NCBI RefSeq assembly: GCF_001909055.1
Contig: NZ_LVWI01000070.1
Location: forward strand, 62,001 to 126,000
Source of the DNA: Paenibacillus helianthi
GTDB lineage: Bacteria > Bacillota > Bacilli > Paenibacillales > Paenibacillaceae
Length of the DNA: 64,000 nucleotides
Direction: 5' to 3'
Position numbers and translations under genes: made by a program. This document shows, piece by piece, positions 17,246 to 26,579 of this stretch (positions are counted from its first letter, which is position 1; every line of letters begins with the position of its first letter). The notes under the pieces were generated by a model. The model saw only the letters and a list, made by a program, of their open reading frames with translations. It did not search any database and was not told the DNA's origin.

Positions 17246-18655
17246 ATGACACTAATTGAAAAGAGAGAGCACCGGCAATATCCGGAGATTACCCGCCTGG
17301 AAACCTCTAGAGCCGCATATGAACGTGATTATTCACGTCTGATTCATTCGCCGACCTTCCGCCGGCTGCAAGGCAAGTCACAGGTATTCGGTGCAGGCAC
17401 GGGAGACTATTACCGGACGCGTTTGACCCATTCGCTGGAGGTGGCGCAGATTGCCCGTGAGGCGGCCAAAAGCCTGCTGCGCTCCTACCCGGAGGTGGAG
17501 ACCGGACAAGCAGAGAATCCCGGGCTGGTCATCGATCCGGAAGTGGTGGAGTGTGCAGCGATCGCCCATGACTTCGGTCACCCGCCGTTCGGCCACAAGG
17601 GAGAAGAGGTGCTCGACAGCATACTGGAGCAGCTTGTGGCGAAGAAGACAGCGGAGGCGGTTCGCAAATCCGGAGCAGGTCCGGTGCAGCAGCAGACGAT
17701 CCGTGAGAACATGAGACGGCAATATGAGCATTTTGAAGGCAATGCCCATAATTTCCGGCTGATTATGTTCCTGGAGAAACGCGAAAATATCGACGGGCTA
17801 AACCTCTCGGATGCGGTGCTGCTGGGGATCAATAAATACCCTTTTCCCGGTACGGTCTTGAAGAAGGGCATGTATCTGCACGAATGGAATTATATCTCGG
17901 ACATCCGCAGCCAGTGGGGAGTTCCGGAAGGAAAGAAGACGCTCGAAGCCCAACTGATGGACCTTTGTGATGACATCGCATATTCTGCGCATGATCTGGA
18001 GGATGGCATTAAAGCTGGTAAAATTGAGGTGCATGAGCACTTCATGCATGATGCGTATATCCAGAAGCTGATCGTAGAGAAAATCACCACTTTAGAGGAT
18101 GCCTTCTGGATGGGGTGGAAGGATGCCGACATACACATCAAGGTTGAAGAGGTACTGAGCTCGTTCCTGCGGGTATGGATGGAGAAGATGCCTACCTGTG
18201 AGAATGATTATTCCCGTACCCGGCGCGAGGTCAAGGCTTATTGGGTTAGCACCTTTGTAGCCAGCCTTGGTGTCATTGAGGATGGGGACTGGAAGAAGGT
18301 TACCTTCATTAAAGATGGTCAAGAGGATGAGGACATGCTGCGGACCGTCAGTGTGCTGAAAAGCTTTGCCTGGGTCACGATGATTCGTGATCTGCGTGTG
18401 CAGCGGCTGCAAAAACGCAGCGAGTGGATTCTGCGGCGCTTATGGGAGGCATTCCTGGACCCGGAAGCCTCACGGGCGATTATTCCCAGCGATTGGCTGC
18501 AGCGTTTTGAGAAGGATCAGCGTCAGGCTAAGCCCATCTGGACCTGGGAGCATATGGTGATCGATTATATCGCCGGAATGACGGATGCTTTTGCCGAGAA
18601 AATATACAATGAGCTGTACGGATTAAAAGTCGGATCGATATATGATCTGGACTAG
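17246..18655 (+). CDS. dgt: Deoxyguanosinetriphosphate triphosphohydrolase (dGTPase)
   Basis: This 469-residue HD-domain protein carries FRRLQGKSQVFG, GDYYRTRLTHSLEVAQIAR with H62, and IAHDFGHPPFGHKGE with H108-D109. The later CDDIAYSAHDLEDGIKAG supplies the last metal-binding Asp. These are the hallmarks of dGTPases, which convert dGTP to deoxyguanosine and triphosphate and influence dNTP pools and phage defence. I chose the ATG at 17246, 8 bases after GGGGG, rather than the in-frame ATG at 17231. It is followed by a terminator at 18723. The long form resembles the E. coli-like class. Confidence 0.92.
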   Translation: MTLIEKREHRQYPEITRLETSRAAYERDYSRLIHSPTFRRLQGKSQVFGAGTGDYYRTRLTHSLEVAQIAREAAKSLLRSYPEVETGQAENPGLVIDPEVVECAAIAHDFGHPPFGHKGEEVLDSILEQLVAKKTAEAVRKSGAGPVQQQTIRENMRRQYEHFEGNAHNFRLIMFLEKRENIDGLNLSDAVLLGINKYPFPGTVLKKGMYLHEWNYISDIRSQWGVPEGKKTLEAQLMDLCDDIAYSAHDLEDGIKAGKIEVHEHFMHDAYIQKLIVEKITTLEDAFWMGWKDADIHIKVEEVLSSFLRVWMEKMPTCENDYSRTRREVKAYWVSTFVASLGVIEDGDWKKVTFIKDGQEDEDMLRTVSVLKSFAWVTMIRDLRVQRLQKRSEWILRRLWEAFLDPEASRAIIPSDWLQRFEKDQRQAKPIWTWEHMVIDYIAGMTDAFAEKIYNELYGLKVGSIYDLD

Positions 18656-18722
18656 AATGAAGCTGATCGACGGAAGCTGCTGAAGCTGCTGATCATGAGA
18701 GTGAACCTTCCTAAATAAAGTG

Positions 18723-18751
18723 AGCCGTTCCTGTAAGGGGCGGCTTTTTTC
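18723..18751 (+). terminator. Rho-independent terminator after dgt
   Basis: AGCCGTTCCT and AGGGGCGGCT form a 10-bp stem (two G-U pairs) with a 3-base loop, followed by a T run. Confidence 0.8.
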
Positions 18752-19084
18752 TGGTCTCTTATTTTCTTTTCTGGTCTTTGCTTTAGAATTCTGGTGTTGC
18801 CTTGCTCTATTTTGTTATTATATTGTTATTATTTTTGGTTGAGGTAGTTCAGTTGAGCGCCTCCGTTTGTAAAAAGGGGTATTACTAATATGCCCTTGAT
18901 ATACATAGGTTTATGCGAATAATAACTATTTCTTATCTTCAGTAACTTCAATAATAGATAAAAATTTTAGAAAATATTATAATTTTGTTATTGTTTATTT
19001 ATGGTTGTAGTGCTAATATTGCCAATGTAGTTATTATGTTTCTTCGTAAAAATGAAAACCCTTACACAAAAGGAGGACAAATGG
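18752..19084 (+). other. AT-rich gene-free stretch upstream of the SLH-mannanase gene
   Basis: These 333 bases contain no supported gene. They are strongly AT-rich and contain several T/A runs; the last 20 bases carry a near-perfect ribosome binding site (AAAGGAGG) for the mannanase. A long untranslated leader or upstream regulatory sites are likely, but I see no recognisable operator or riboswitch. Confidence 0.5.
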
Positions 19085-22000
19085 ATGAAGAGATTCAAAA
19101 AAGGGTTCACGCTGCTCCTCACCTCCATCATGCTGATTTCGATGGCGGCTCCTGCGCTTGCAAGCGGCAAGGCGGATGAGAAGATGGGAATGCACTGGGC
19201 CAAGGACAGTATTGCAAAGTGGCAGGAAAACGGTGTGGTTCAGGGTTACCCTGACGGATCATTCCGGCCAGATAATCAGGTGACCCGGGCTGAGCTGGCC
19301 AGCATGGTGAATAAGCTCTTCGGATTCAGCGCTGCGGCAGTGAACCCCTTTGCAGATGTACCGGCAGGAGTCTGGTATGCCAAGGATCTGTCTATCGCCA
19401 AACAGGCCGGTTATTATAAAGGCTTCCCGGACAACAAAGCGAAAGCGGATACAAAAGTCACCCGTCAGGATGCCGCCGCTCTTTTTGCAGCAGTGTTCTC
19501 GTTAAAGCCAAATACTGGTGCGGCATCTGCCGCTTTCACGGACAGTAGCGCTATCAGCGGCTATGCCAGGGAAGCCGTTCAAGCGCTGAACGGAACGCTT
19601 AGCGGATATCCTGACGGCAGCTTCCGTCCGGACATTCCCATTACCCGGGCTGAGCTGGTGAGCATCGTTGACAGACTGGTCAGCCGTTACATTAACACGT
19701 CCGGAACGGTTACCGGCGGTGCTATTCAGGGCAATGTCCTGATCAACCACACAGGTGCTGTGCTCAAAGACAGTGTGATTTCGGGCAATTTATATTTGGC
19801 GCCCGGCATCGGTAGCGGTGAAGCCACCTTGGAGAATGTAACCGTGACAGGTTCCGTATATACTGCTGGAGGCGGAGAGAACTCCATTCATTTCAATCAT
19901 TCCAAGCTGGCTGCAGTGAATGTCAACCGGCCGGAAGGTAAAGTGCGTATCGCAGACGAGGGCGCTACAACTGTAAGCCGGATGGGAATTGAAAGCGCTT
20001 CTATTATTGAGGTGGCCGAGAATGCGGTGATTTCCGAACTTGTAATCGGCAGCGGTGCTGCAGGCACTTCTCTGGCAGGCAAGGGAACGATCAGCAAGCT
20101 AGACGTCCGCGCAGCATCCGTTGTCCTGAACGGCCAGCCTCTGGCGGCCGGAATCTATAGTGTTAAGGGCGGAGTGGCTACGGCGTGGACCGCAGCGGGC
20201 AGTACTCCGGCTCCAAGCCAGCCGGTTGCCACAGCTTCGCCTGGCAATCCATCTGTAACACCGGTACCAAGCAGCCCGGTGGTCACACCTGCTCCAAGCA
20301 GCGGTAACGGGGGAACCGAACCGTCCCCGCGTCTCGTGAATTTGGCAGATGCAGATGCATCGTCTGCCACCCGGTCACTGTTCGCTTATCTGGAAGATAT
20401 CAGAGGAACAGGCACCCTTTTCGGGCAGCAGCACGTAACCGACGAAGGCCAATCCATCAAGAAGCTTGACGGAACGGAATCCGATGTGAAAAATGCCGTT
20501 GGTGCTCATCCGGCCCTGTTCGGCTGGGATACACTCAGCCTGGAAGGCAAAGAGAAGCCGGGAGTATCAGGGGATGTGTATGCCAGTATCGGCAACCTCG
20601 TTGCCAGTATGAAGAAAGCCTATGAATCGGGAGGTGTACTTACCCTCAGCTCACATATGCCTAACTTTGTGACCGGAGGCGATTTCTATGACCTTAAGGG
20701 CTCTGTCGTATCACATATCCTGCCCGGCGGGGACAAGCATGCCGAGTTCAACACCTTTCTGGATCATATCGCGGCCTTTGCGAACAGTCTGAAAGACGAT
20801 AGCGGCCAGCCCATTCCGGTTATTTTCCGCCCGTTCCATGAACAGAGCGGCAGCTGGTTCTGGTGGGGGCGTGCTTTTACAACAGAGGATCAATATAAAG
20901 AGTTATACCGGTACACAGTGGAATACCTGCGGGACATTAAGAAAGTGCACAACTTCCTGTATGCGTACTCTCCGGGCGGTGGTTTTGGTACGGATGAAGA
21001 GCAGTATCTCGAAACCTATCCTGGTGATGATTATGTAGATATTCTGGGCTTCGACAGCTACTACAACGGGGAAGGGCAAAGCTGGTTCGACGGTGTGGCG
21101 ACAGAGGCCGCAACGCTCTCGAAGATTGCCGATACGAAGCACAAGGTTGCCGCGCTGACTGAATTTGGCTATCAGAACATGAAGGTGGCAGGCAACTCCA
21201 CTCCGGATTTCTATACCCGTCTCAGTACGGCGTTAAAATCCAGTCCGGATGCCAAGCGAATGGCCTATATGCTGACCTGGGCTGATTTCACCCCAAGCGA
21301 GAACTCTTATGTTCCTTATGCGCTTGTTTCTGGAGAACAGCATCAGATGATGGCCGACTTTAAAGCTTTCTTTAATGATGCGTACACACTGTTCAGCGGC
21401 GAGATTAACGGTGCTTATACAAAGCTAGTTACCGCTGCTAAGGAGCAGCCGTTCATGCACATTGCCTCTCCGGCAAATCAGGCGACTGTAACGGAGAAGA
21501 CGACCCGTATTCGTGTTCGCGTACTAAATGTGGAGCCGTCAAAAGTGGTATATTCCATTGGTGGATCTACTGCGGAGATGCCGCTCGTACTGGACCCGGT
21601 AACAGGCTTTTATGTGGCAGACTGGTCCCCGGACGCGAAGCTGAACGGTAAGATGGCGACGGTCACGGTGAGGGTATACGGTGAAGGCGGAACCGTATTG
21701 TTGGAACAGACGAACACGGTTTATGTAAAAATCAGTGAAGTTCTGCTTGGAGTCTATACATTCGACAACGGCATTGAGGGTGTTCAGAGCAACGGCGGCT
21801 ATCAGGCGGCAATAGACTCCACCCAGCCGGTTTCGTTCAACGGCAGCGGTGTGCTGAAGGTGAATGCAAGCGGGATGAACCCCGCAGATACTTGGCAGGA
21901 GCTGAAGCTGGAGCTCAAAACTGCAAAAACGGTTATAGACAGTGTGTATTTATCGGATGTGACCCGCGTCAAGCTGGAAGCATGGGTTCCATTGTCCGCG

Positions 22001-23296
22001 CAGCCGGAGAATGGGAAGGCAAGTCTGCAGGCAGTCGTGCAATTGCCTCCGGATTGGAACGGCAAGTATGGGATCGGAACGACACAGGTCACTTTTGCGG
22101 ATCTGCCAAAAGTAACCATCGATGGCGTGGAATATGTGCATTTTACACCGACTATTGATTTGACTGACGCAGCGGCGCTCCTGGCAGCCGATGATATTGC
22201 GGTATCCATTGTGGGCAGTGGACTGGCAAGCGGGAGTATTCCGCTGTATATCGACAATATCGGATTGTACAGCACCTATGTGGAGACCGGAGCTGATCCG
22301 GCAATGGTTGACGATTTCGAAGGCTATCTGGGCAGTAACGAGGCGCTGAATACAAAATTTGTGCATGCGGGTGGAGATGCGACCGAAACGGTGCTAGATG
22401 CGAATAAGCATAGCGGCAGTTACGGCATGAAGTATACCTATACCCTGGGCACGAGCGGATATTCAGGTGTGACCAAGGCGCTTAACGTGGATTGGTCCGC
22501 TTACAATGCACTTCAATTCTGGTATAAGCCGGATGCCAAGGGGCAGAAACTGGTAATACAGATCAATGCCGGTGGCAGCACTTACGAGTACTACCCGGAC
22601 ACGACCACTGACGAGGCTGTACTTGTAACTGCGAAGTTCAGTGAGTTCGTTCCGGCCAATGGCGCTACAGGAACACTGACCAAGACTAACCTGAAGGATG
22701 TTCAAAAGTTCTCAATCTACACCAATGCCAGACCGGATGGTACGCAGCTGACATCTTCGATGTACTTTGACGACATTAAGGCGGTTAATGATCCGAATGC
22801 CGGAAATGTGCCGGGCGGAAGTACCGGAGGCGGCCTGCCTCTGGGAACCCTGTTTGACTTCGAAGGCTCTGTGCAAGGATGGACATTTGGTGCTAACACT
22901 ATGGGAGCAAGCCATTTGATATCGGGTACTGACGGAGGCAAAGGGGTACTGAGCGCTGACTATCCGCTTGAGGCGGAAGCCCCGAAGGTCTTCGATCTGA
23001 ACTTCGTGGGTGATAAGGACCTGAGCAACGGCAGCACCTTGAAGCTTCACGTGCGGGTTTCATCCGGAACGGCCAAGGGCAAGATGTTCCTGAAAAGTGG
23101 AGCGAACTGGGACTGGGCCAATACGGATGAAGTGACCTTAACGGATCAATACCAATGGATTTCGCTGGATCTGAATGGATATGACTGGACCGGAAAGGTC
23201 AAGATCGATAAGACAATGGTTCGCGCGCTGGGCTTGGAGATATTCTCTACGGACAGTGCAGCTAGCGTATATGTCGATGAAATGATTCTGGAGTAG
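19085..23296 (+). CDS. S-layer-anchored multidomain GH26 beta-mannanase
   Basis: This 1403-residue exported enzyme starts with a signal peptide (residues 1-28, ending APALASG). Three SLH domains follow at about 34-80, 88-140 and 150-200 (GYPDGSFRPD...TRAEL in the first and third). A beta-repeat region runs to about 370, then a Pro/Ser/Thr linker (373-418). The GH26 domain spans about 420-770, with acid/base E586 in RPFHEQSGSWFWWG and nucleophile E693 in ALTEFGY. Ig-like and carbohydrate-binding modules fill the rest; the last two start DDFEGYL and FDFEGSVQGW, like mannan-binding CBM11/CBM27 types. It hydrolyses beta-1,4-mannan at the cell surface. The ATG at 19085 follows AAAGGAGG; an ATG at 19052 is out of register with the ribosome site. 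Confidence 0.93.
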   Translation: MKRFKKGFTLLLTSIMLISMAAPALASGKADEKMGMHWAKDSIAKWQENGVVQGYPDGSFRPDNQVTRAELASMVNKLFGFSAAAVNPFADVPAGVWYAKDLSIAKQAGYYKGFPDNKAKADTKVTRQDAAALFAAVFSLKPNTGAASAAFTDSSAISGYAREAVQALNGTLSGYPDGSFRPDIPITRAELVSIVDRLVSRYINTSGTVTGGAIQGNVLINHTGAVLKDSVISGNLYLAPGIGSGEATLENVTVTGSVYTAGGGENSIHFNHSKLAAVNVNRPEGKVRIADEGATTVSRMGIESASIIEVAENAVISELVIGSGAAGTSLAGKGTISKLDVRAASVVLNGQPLAAGIYSVKGGVATAWTAAGSTPAPSQPVATASPGNPSVTPVPSSPVVTPAPSSGNGGTEPSPRLVNLADADASSATRSLFAYLEDIRGTGTLFGQQHVTDEGQSIKKLDGTESDVKNAVGAHPALFGWDTLSLEGKEKPGVSGDVYASIGNLVASMKKAYESGGVLTLSSHMPNFVTGGDFYDLKGSVVSHILPGGDKHAEFNTFLDHIAAFANSLKDDSGQPIPVIFRPFHEQSGSWFWWGRAFTTEDQYKELYRYTVEYLRDIKKVHNFLYAYSPGGGFGTDEEQYLETYPGDDYVDILGFDSYYNGEGQSWFDGVATEAATLSKIADTKHKVAALTEFGYQNMKVAGNSTPDFYTRLSTALKSSPDAKRMAYMLTWADFTPSENSYVPYALVSGEQHQMMADFKAFFNDAYTLFSGEINGAYTKLVTAAKEQPFMHIASPANQATVTEKTTRIRVRVLNVEPSKVVYSIGGSTAEMPLVLDPVTGFYVADWSPDAKLNGKMATVTVRVYGEGGTVLLEQTNTVYVKISEVLLGVYTFDNGIEGVQSNGGYQAAIDSTQPVSFNGSGVLKVNASGMNPADTWQELKLELKTAKTVIDSVYLSDVTRVKLEAWVPLSAQPENGKASLQAVVQLPPDWNGKYGIGTTQVTFADLPKVTIDGVEYVHFTPTIDLTDAAALLAADDIAVSIVGSGLASGSIPLYIDNIGLYSTYVETGADPAMVDDFEGYLGSNEALNTKFVHAGGDATETVLDANKHSGSYGMKYTYTLGTSGYSGVTKALNVDWSAYNALQFWYKPDAKGQKLVIQINAGGSTYEYYPDTTTDEAVLVTAKFSEFVPANGATGTLTKTNLKDVQKFSIYTNARPDGTQLTSSMYFDDIKAVNDPNAGNVPGGSTGGGLPLGTLFDFEGSVQGWTFGANTMGASHLISGTDGGKGVLSADYPLEAEAPKVFDLNFVGDKDLSNGSTLKLHVRVSSGTAKGKMFLKSGANWDWANTDEVTLTDQYQWISLDLNGYDWTGKVKIDKTMVRALGLEIFSTDSAASVYVDEMILE

Positions 23297-23455
23297 CAAA
23301 TCATAACAGCACATCGCCCTCGTGCAGCCGCACGGGGGCTATTCATATACAATAAATGAGGATAGCCCAGCTAATCCCGGTCCACCTGCAAATATGTCTA
23401 ATTCCCTATTCCTGAACCTTACATAGTATAAAATTCTTAATTCATTCTTCCGAAA

Positions 23456-23473
23456 TAAAGACTATAGTCTTTA
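23456..23473. repeat. Perfect 18-bp palindrome upstream of the chemoreceptor gene
   Basis: TAAAGACTATAGTCTTTA is fully self-complementary, with no spacer. It lies 80-97 bases before the ATG at 23553. It could be a dimeric repressor/activator site; no known consensus is recognised. Confidence 0.55.
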
Positions 23474-23552
23474 GTTTTGCCTATTTATGAAAATGAAAAG
23501 TAACAATTGGAAGTTGAAGTTATGTTTTCACAAAGGTTGAGGGGGCGCTGAC

Positions 23553-25343
23553 ATGGTTGAGAGGCTTAGGCAGAAAGGTTTTGGGAAGAAAGGTACCTCG
23601 GGAAGGTGGAATAGCGGGATCATGAAGCGGGGGGTCGCAAAAGTCAGAGGCAGCATCTCAATAAAGATTGCCTCCGGTTATGTAGTCTTGGCCATTCTGG
23701 TTATGGTTCTAGGGGGCGTCTCCCTGTCTCAAATGAAAGGAATGCAGAAGAATACAGGCCAAATCGTCGACGAGATGATTCCTGCGCTGAATCAGATCCA
23801 CAATATCAATTACTACACAGAACATATTATGTCTGTCAGCATGCAGCATATTTTAGATACCGGGGGTACCGGGAAGGCGAAGCTTGAACAGGAACGTGAT
23901 TCGTATATCCGCAAGTTGGCTGAAACCATGAAAAGCTATAAGGCTGTCCTCAAGAATGAAGGTCAATTGCAGCAGTTCAATGCTCTCCAGGATAAGTGGG
24001 ATGAGTATATGACTATCAACAACCAGACGATCAAGCTTAGCGGATCAGGCGATGAGGAGCTTGCCCTGGAAGTCTCGAAAAAAGGGATTGCCGCATTTAA
24101 CGCCATGCAGATTGATATCGTGAAGCTTGTGGAATCCAGTCAAAAGGAAGCTGCGGATAAAGGAGAGCAGGCTGGTGATATTTACAAGACCTCCTGGACC
24201 CTGAGTCTTATCACGCTGGCGTTGGTATTGATTGTAATCGGGGGCATCAACATGCTCATCCGGCGGTTGATGATTCACCCGGTGAAGAAGGTGACTATCC
24301 ATCTACAGCGTATATCCGGGGGTGACTTGACTGCGGAGGATACCCTTATTGGGAATATGGATGAAATCGGCCTCTTGGCAAAGACAGTGAATGACACGAA
24401 CCGGACCCTTCTGGAAATCGTCAACCGGATCAGAAGCGTTGCCCAGATTATTACAGAACAAAGTGAAGGCTTGGTAAATAACGTAACTACAACCAAGGAA
24501 GGGGGCACCCAGATTGCCCTCACCATGGAGGAGTTGGCCAAGGCGGCAGGAAGTCAGGCCGAAGCGGCTGTGGATGCATCCAGAGCTGTAGAGGACATGA
24601 ACCGGCTGATTGAGAATTTTGCCGGCAAAGGCATAGAACTGTCGGAGCATTCCGAGCAGGTTAGGATGAAGGGCGATAAAGGTAAGGAATTGATGGAAAG
24701 CTCTGTAGCACAAATGGGCCAAATTGCCGAGGTGGTGTCACGATCCATGGAGGCGGTAGAAGAGCTTAATCTCAAGAACGAGGGCATATTCAGGCTGGTG
24801 GGATCGATCCGCAGCATTTCTGAACAGACGCATCTTCTGGCGATTAATGCGGCAATCGAGGCTGCTAGAGCCGGTGATAGCGGACGAGGCTTCGCTGTTG
24901 TTGCACAGGAGGTGCGCAAGCTGTCGGAGGATGTGCAGCAGACGGTCTCGGAGATTACCGGCATCACACAAGGCATCCAGGATGATTCCAGGGAAATGGT
25001 TCAGCAATTACGCAGCGGTGTGGAGAAGACGGAAGAGGGCAGCCGCAAAATCATGGAAACAGGTGAAGCATTGGCCGAAATTAACAAGTCAGTATACGTG
25101 ATGTCCAGCACCATTGATGAGATGGGCAATGATCTCCAGCAGATGACCGGGGCAAGTGAAACCATGAATGAATTCAGCCAGCACATCTCAGCCCTGGCCC
25201 AGGAATCGGCGGCCAGTGTGGAAGAGACTTCGGCATCAGCCCATGAGCAGGTCAGCTCCACCAATGAGGTGGCAACCGGGATAGAACAGCTTAGAACCCT
25301 GCTGGGAGAGCTGAAGGAATCAGTTACGCGGTTTCAAGTATAG
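23553..25343 (+). CDS. Methyl-accepting chemotaxis protein
   Basis: This 596-residue receptor has a basic N-terminal arm of about 35 residues and TM1 at about 40-65 (ASGYVVLAILVMVLGGVSL). A four-helix-bundle-type extracellular sensor follows to about 205, then TM2 (LSLITLALVLIVIGGINML) and HAMP. The long coiled-coil signalling domain carries the hairpin tip EQTHLLAINAAIEAARAGDSGRGFAVVAQEVRKL. It relays an unknown external signal to CheA/CheW. GAGGGGG precedes the ATG. The cytoplasmic arm before TM1 is longer than usual. It sits alone, with a palindrome in its upstream region and a shared terminator at 25401. Confidence 0.92.
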   Translation: MVERLRQKGFGKKGTSGRWNSGIMKRGVAKVRGSISIKIASGYVVLAILVMVLGGVSLSQMKGMQKNTGQIVDEMIPALNQIHNINYYTEHIMSVSMQHILDTGGTGKAKLEQERDSYIRKLAETMKSYKAVLKNEGQLQQFNALQDKWDEYMTINNQTIKLSGSGDEELALEVSKKGIAAFNAMQIDIVKLVESSQKEAADKGEQAGDIYKTSWTLSLITLALVLIVIGGINMLIRRLMIHPVKKVTIHLQRISGGDLTAEDTLIGNMDEIGLLAKTVNDTNRTLLEIVNRIRSVAQIITEQSEGLVNNVTTTKEGGTQIALTMEELAKAAGSQAEAAVDASRAVEDMNRLIENFAGKGIELSEHSEQVRMKGDKGKELMESSVAQMGQIAEVVSRSMEAVEELNLKNEGIFRLVGSIRSISEQTHLLAINAAIEAARAGDSGRGFAVVAQEVRKLSEDVQQTVSEITGITQGIQDDSREMVQQLRSGVEKTEEGSRKIMETGEALAEINKSVYVMSSTIDEMGNDLQQMTGASETMNEFSQHISALAQESAASVEETSASAHEQVSSTNEVATGIEQLRTLLGELKESVTRFQV

Positions 25344-25400
25344 AAGAGCGGAGCGTTAGCGGATGTTTTGCTGATGCGGAACCTGTTCGTGAACATTAAA

Positions 25401-25441
25401 TAACGGGTGTTGTCCTTGGGAGAGGACAGCACCCGTTATTT
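25401..25441. terminator. Bidirectional terminator between the chemoreceptor and dehydrogenase genes
   Basis: AACGGGTGTTGTCC pairs with GGACAGCACCCGTT (one mismatch). A/T-rich flanks on both sides fit use by the two convergent genes. Confidence 0.75.
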
Positions 25442-25451
25442 GCTTACTCCG

Positions 25452-26408
25452 TTAATACCGGCGGCTGTAGTCTACCAGATTGCGTGCAGGGGCTCCTGAT
25501 TTCAAATAGGATTTCATGTTCTCTATAAAAATATCAACCAGCCGGTCCGCATAGCGGTCCGTGGCCCCGGCACAATGCGGGGTGATGATGACCTGTTCCA
25601 TCCCCCATAGCGGGTGCTCCCGGGGAAGCGGTTCTGCCTCGAAAACATCCAGGCCGGCACCGGCCAAATGTCCGCTGTTCAGCGCCTCCATCAGAGCTTC
25701 TGTATGGGTTGTGGCTCCCCGGCCAATATTGATATAATAAGAGCCCTGTTTACAGGCTGAGAAGATCTCAGCATCGAACAGTTGCTTCGTCTCTTCGGTA
25801 AGCGGGAGTGTGTTGATCACGAAGTCGCCTTGGCCTACAGCATCTTGAAGTTGACTAGTCGTGTAAACTTCATCGAAGCTGTCAACCGGCTTGCCGGAGC
25901 GGCTTACGCCCACGGTTTTCATCCGAAAGGCTTTTGCGATTCTTGCGGTCTCACTGCCAATAGCACCGGTTCCGGCGATAACAGCCGTTTTACCGGTCAG
26001 TTCACTCTCATTGCCTTCCGAATGCCAGCGGCGGTTCAATTGATTGCGAACCGCTGTATGCAGATTCCGGGTAAAGAGCAGCATGAAGCCGAAAATGACC
26101 GCTGCAATCGGCTCCGCGTGCACACCGCTGGCGTTGGTCAGGAGAATTCCTTTGTCCTCCATCGCATCAAGAGGAAGCTTCTCGATCCCCGCCGACCAGG
26201 TCTGCACCCAGCGCAGCGGAGACTCGGGCTTCAGCAGCGTGTCTCTAACTCCTTTGCCCCAGCCGATAACAATTTCGGCTTCGGCAAGCATGGCAAGATC
26301 GGGATCTTTGCTGTTTCCAAGTATAAGGGAATAACCTGGAGCGGCTTCGCGGATTAACTCTTGCTGCCGTGGTGAAAGAGTGTGCAAACAAACAATGGAT
26401 TTCGTCAA
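25452..26408 (-). CDS. D-2-hydroxyacid dehydrogenase (NAD(P)-dependent)
   Basis: This 318-residue enzyme contains the nucleotide-binding GTGAIGSETARIAKAF. The catalytic residues of the D-2-hydroxyacid family are present: Arg in YYINIGRGATTHTEAL, Glu in GLDVFEAEPLP, and His in ITPHCAGATD. It interconverts a 2-oxoacid and a D-2-hydroxyacid; the exact substrate (glyoxylate, hydroxypyruvate or phenylpyruvate-like) cannot be read from sequence. Translation begins with TTG at 26408 after GGGAGGGAAC. The left end of the TnpB element lies only about 46 bases upstream of this start, so the native promoter may have been displaced. Confidence 0.88.
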   Translation of the reverse strand: MTKSIVCLHTLSPRQQELIREAAPGYSLILGNSKDPDLAMLAEAEIVIGWGKGVRDTLLKPESPLRWVQTWSAGIEKLPLDAMEDKGILLTNASGVHAEPIAAVIFGFMLLFTRNLHTAVRNQLNRRWHSEGNESELTGKTAVIAGTGAIGSETARIAKAFRMKTVGVSRSGKPVDSFDEVYTTSQLQDAVGQGDFVINTLPLTEETKQLFDAEIFSACKQGSYYINIGRGATTHTEALMEALNSGHLAGAGLDVFEAEPLPREHPLWGMEQVIITPHCAGATDRYADRLVDIFIENMKSYLKSGAPARNLVDYSRRY

Positions 26409-26454
26409 GATGGTTCCCTCCCATTATACTATTTAATAATAAGTTGTCAGAATT

Positions 26455-26476
26455 CCCCCACTTCTAAAGTGGTGGG
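26455..26476 (+). repeat. Left-end subterminal hairpin of the TnpB element
   Basis: CCC-CCACTT-CTA-AAGTGG-T-GGG folds as a 6-bp stem, a bulged T, then 3 more bp, with a 3-base loop. A bulged T is the feature that Y1 transposases recognise in IS200/IS605 ends. Confidence 0.75.
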
Positions 26477-26536
26477 ATGAATGTAAACGGTCTTTCTAAT
26501 CCATAGGAAATGAACATCCACGCATGCGAACATTTG

Positions 26537-26545
26537 TGCTATAAT
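26537..26545 (+). promoter_or_regulatory. Extended -10 promoter element for tnpB
   Basis: TGCTATAAT is a consensus extended -10 (TGnTATAAT) 35 bases upstream of the tnpB ATG. No good -35 is visible, which is acceptable for this promoter class. Confidence 0.6.
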
Positions 26546-26579
26546 GAATTCGTAAATTCCTGGAAAGGAGTTGCGTGGT

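Noticed and set aside
23456..23486. Sigma-D promoter (TAAA...GCCTATTT) for the chemoreceptor
   Set aside because: The spacer is 19 bases instead of about 15 and the -10 matches only 6 of 8 positions.
26423..26428. TATAAT (minus strand) with CTGACA as the dehydrogenase promoter
   Set aside because: The hexamers look good, but the start site would fall within the ribosome binding site, leaving almost no leader.
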